Positions 4,982 to 6,771 of a stretch of DNA of 6,771 nt are shown in pieces; positions within the stretch are counted from its first letter, which is position 1; every line of letters begins with the position of its first letter. A program made the position numbers and the translations under genes. The stretch comes from Bacteroidota bacterium (GTDB taxonomy: Bacteria; Bacteroidota; Ignavibacteria; Ignavibacteriales; Ignavibacteriaceae), in the NCBI GenBank assembly GCA_021796135.1, contig JAJYOQ010000227.1:1-6771 (forward strand), in the 5' to 3' direction. The notes under the pieces are model-generated. The model was not told the DNA's origin, made no database searches, and saw nothing but the letters and a program-made list of their open reading frames with translations.

Positions 4982-6771
4982 ATGCTGCATCGCAAATACA
5001 TTTTCTTTAGTATTTTATTTGGCTTTTCGTTATTTGTTAAAGCACAAAAAATAGAAAGTATTCCTTCAACAGTACAACTTCTCGACGCTTTTTCATTCGC
5101 TGCTAAAACTTATAACATCCCGGAAGATTTATTAAAGGCGATTTCATATACAGAAACAAGATTTTCCAATATTGTTGAATCCGCATCTGATAGTCAAACC
5201 AGGGTCTATCCTGTTACTTACGGGATTATGGGTTTAAGGAATGATAAAAGGATGGGACATTCATTACTTGAAGGAGCAGCGTTAATTAATCAACCTCCGG
5301 AAATTGTAGCGGTCAATCCTACACTTAATATAGAGGCAGCCGCGGCTCTTTTATCTTCATTGGCAGACAGCTTAAAAATCGATAGATCAAATTTGAATAA
5401 CTGGCGACCTGTCATTGAAGAGTATTCAGGCATCCCTCAAAAAGAGATTCGACCATTTTTTACATTCGATGTTTTTAAAGTTCTTTACGACGGAACAAAT
5501 TTAAAGGGAATAACTATTACAAGTAAGCCTGAAATTAAGATGAGCCAATTCAGCGAAGATGTAAATCCGAAAAAAAAATCTAAGAATATTCAATCGGTAG
5601 ATTCTTCTAATTCGGCAGATTATCCCCCTGCTTGGTGGTTCCCAAGCCCGAATTACACTCCTAATGCAATCAACCCGCTATTTTTGGTAGTACACGATAC
5701 AGAATGCAATTTTGCAATAGCGCTATCTACATTGACAGACCCTGATAACAATAATAATCCGGTCAGCTCACATTATTTAATAAGAAGCTCAGACGGATAT
5801 ATGATACAATTGGTAAGAGAGCACGATAGAGCCTGGCATGTAGGCTGTTGGAATCCATACATGATAGGAGTTGAGCATGAAGGATATGTCAACCAGCCTC
5901 AATATTTTACAGACACAATGTACAAATCTTCTGCTGGATTATACCGCCATTTAATTGAAACATGGGGAGTTCCTTTAGACAGCAACCATGTAATAGGACA
6001 TGATGAACATTTGTACGCTTGGTGGCGAACTTATATAAATCAGAATTATCCATATATAGACCCGACATGTAACACACATACTGACCCCGGTCAATATTGG
6101 AATTGGAAGTATTTTTTTAATTTGATCAGAAGCGACGCGACAATTCCTCACATTACTACATATACCCCTTCAATAGAAAAAGACAGTGTTTGGTCAAATG
6201 CATCGATAATGATAAACTTCGGCATAGCAATGGATCAGGTTTCTACTCAAAATGCATTTTCAATTTCTCCGCAAGTATCTGGTAAGTTCACATGGCAAAA
6301 TTATAGCCATACTCTTGTTTTCACTCCTTCTGCATTACTTTCGCCTTCTACCAATTACTCAGTTACAGTAAGTAAAAACGCAAATAGCATACTCGGCGTT
6401 CCATTACAAAGCGCACTTAATTTTAATTTCAATACTAAACAGTCTGCTCCTTTAGACTTAAAGAATACATACCCGGCGAATAATTCAGCGGGCGTAAGCA
6501 CATCATTAAAATTTATTATTAGATTTAACATCCCAATTATATACAGTTCTTTAGGCGGAAGAGTAGTATTTCAAGATTCATCAGGTAACACTTTAACAAT
6601 AAGGAATCCATCATACAACATAATAAATAATGAAGGAGTCCTCACATTCTATCCATACAGCGTCTTATCGGAGAACTCCAAATTTAAAGTTACACTTAAG
6701 GCAGGCATACAAAGTGTCACCGGCGAGCAACTTAAGGCTGACACCGTAATATACTTTAGTACAGGCAAGAC
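4982..6771 (+). CDS. Secreted transglycosylase-like / Amidase_2 peptidoglycan hydrolase, 3' partial
   Basis: The frame is open from ATG 4982 to the right edge: 596 codons and no stop, so the C-terminus is missing. Residues 1-21 are a signal peptide with a VKA|Q cleavage site after Ala21. Residues about 31-165 resemble a lytic transglycosylase (SLT) domain: Glu58 in SYTETRF sits where the catalytic Glu of ESxF is found, YGIMGLR (80-86) matches the GAMGLMQ block, and NIEAAAALL matches the helix that follows. Residues about 230-385 are an Amidase_2/PGRP-type domain: candidate zinc ligands His238 (VVHDTE), His340 (IGHDEH) and Asp368 (HTDPG), plus the typical SSHYLI (262-267) and AWHVG (284-288) segments. 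Residues about 391-486 and 490-595 are two Big_5-type Ig-like domains. The protein should cut both the glycan strand and the MurNAc-L-Ala bond outside the cytoplasm; cutting by the first domain is less certain. A type IX sorting domain could lie beyond the edge. It is probably transcribed separately from the amidase gene 230 bases upstream. Confidence 0.85.
   Translation, partial: MLHRKYIFFSILFGFSLFVKAQKIESIPSTVQLLDAFSFAAKTYNIPEDLLKAISYTETRFSNIVESASDSQTRVYPVTYGIMGLRNDKRMGHSLLEGAALINQPPEIVAVNPTLNIEAAAALLSSLADSLKIDRSNLNNWRPVIEEYSGIPQKEIRPFFTFDVFKVLYDGTNLKGITITSKPEIKMSQFSEDVNPKKKSKNIQSVDSSNSADYPPAWWFPSPNYTPNAINPLFLVVHDTECNFAIALSTLTDPDNNNNPVSSHYLIRSSDGYMIQLVREHDRAWHVGCWNPYMIGVEHEGYVNQPQYFTDTMYKSSAGLYRHLIETWGVPLDSNHVIGHDEHLYAWWRTYINQNYPYIDPTCNTHTDPGQYWNWKYFFNLIRSDATIPHITTYTPSIEKDSVWSNASIMINFGIAMDQVSTQNAFSISPQVSGKFTWQNYSHTLVFTPSALLSPSTNYSVTVSKNANSILGVPLQSALNFNFNTKQSAPLDLKNTYPANNSAGVSTSLKFIIRFNIPIIYSSLGGRVVFQDSSGNTLTIRNPSYNIINNEGVLTFYPYSVLSENSKFKVTLKAGIQSVTGEQLKADTVIYFSTGK

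Noticed and set aside
5570..5578. Nine-A run in the last gene as a programmed frameshift or break
   Set aside because: The frame reads through cleanly into the Amidase_2 domain, and the run lies in a Lys/Ser-rich linker where AAA codons are expected.

Overview
The window looks like chromosomal DNA from an AT-rich Gram-negative bacterium, most likely of the Bacteroidota/Ignavibacteriota (Chlorobi) group. Reasons: the long amidase carrying a golvesin/'xanthan lyase'-type insert is an architecture I associate with that group; the signal peptides are short and Phe/Ile-rich, with a VKA|Q cleavage site in one; and the intergenic spaces hold repeats of the TGTCATTTCGAA...GAGAAATCCC and GGGCTAAAGCCC...CCCCCGA-TCGGGGG kinds that I remember as dispersed repeats in these genomes. 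This is judgement from memory, not a database result.

Layout, all genes on the + strand: (1) the 3' part of a gene cut by the left edge (about 2-625), encoding a Cys/His protein resembling NlpC/P60 or CHAP cell-wall amidases/peptidases; (2) a 300-base spacer (626-925) filled by a compound inverted repeat and fragments of related repeats; (3) a membrane-anchored SGNH/GDSL esterase (926-1675, more likely starting at 941); (4) 43 bases later, a 1010-residue lipoprotein (1719-4751) that is a zinc N-acetylmuramoyl-L-alanine amidase (Amidase_3) whose catalytic domain is split by a golvesin-like domain, followed by a fibronectin type III-like domain and a large C-terminal domain without a confident assignment; (5) a 230-base spacer with a double-hairpin repeat, a further small hairpin and a palindrome; (6) the 5' part of a secreted modular protein (4982 to the right edge, still open), with a lytic-transglycosylase-like domain, an Amidase_2 domain and two Big_5-type Ig-like domains. 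Gene (6) has no stop codon in the window.

Three of the four genes have recognisable peptidoglycan-hydrolase features, and the fourth is an esterase of a superfamily that includes peptidoglycan and sugar O-deacetylases. The esterase and the amidase lipoprotein look co-transcribed, while the flanking genes are separated by repeat-bearing spacers and are probably independent units. A reasonable reading is a cell-wall remodelling or wall-lysis neighbourhood. A dedicated new system is not demonstrated. No RNA gene, insertion sequence, CRISPR array or credible minus-strand gene was seen.
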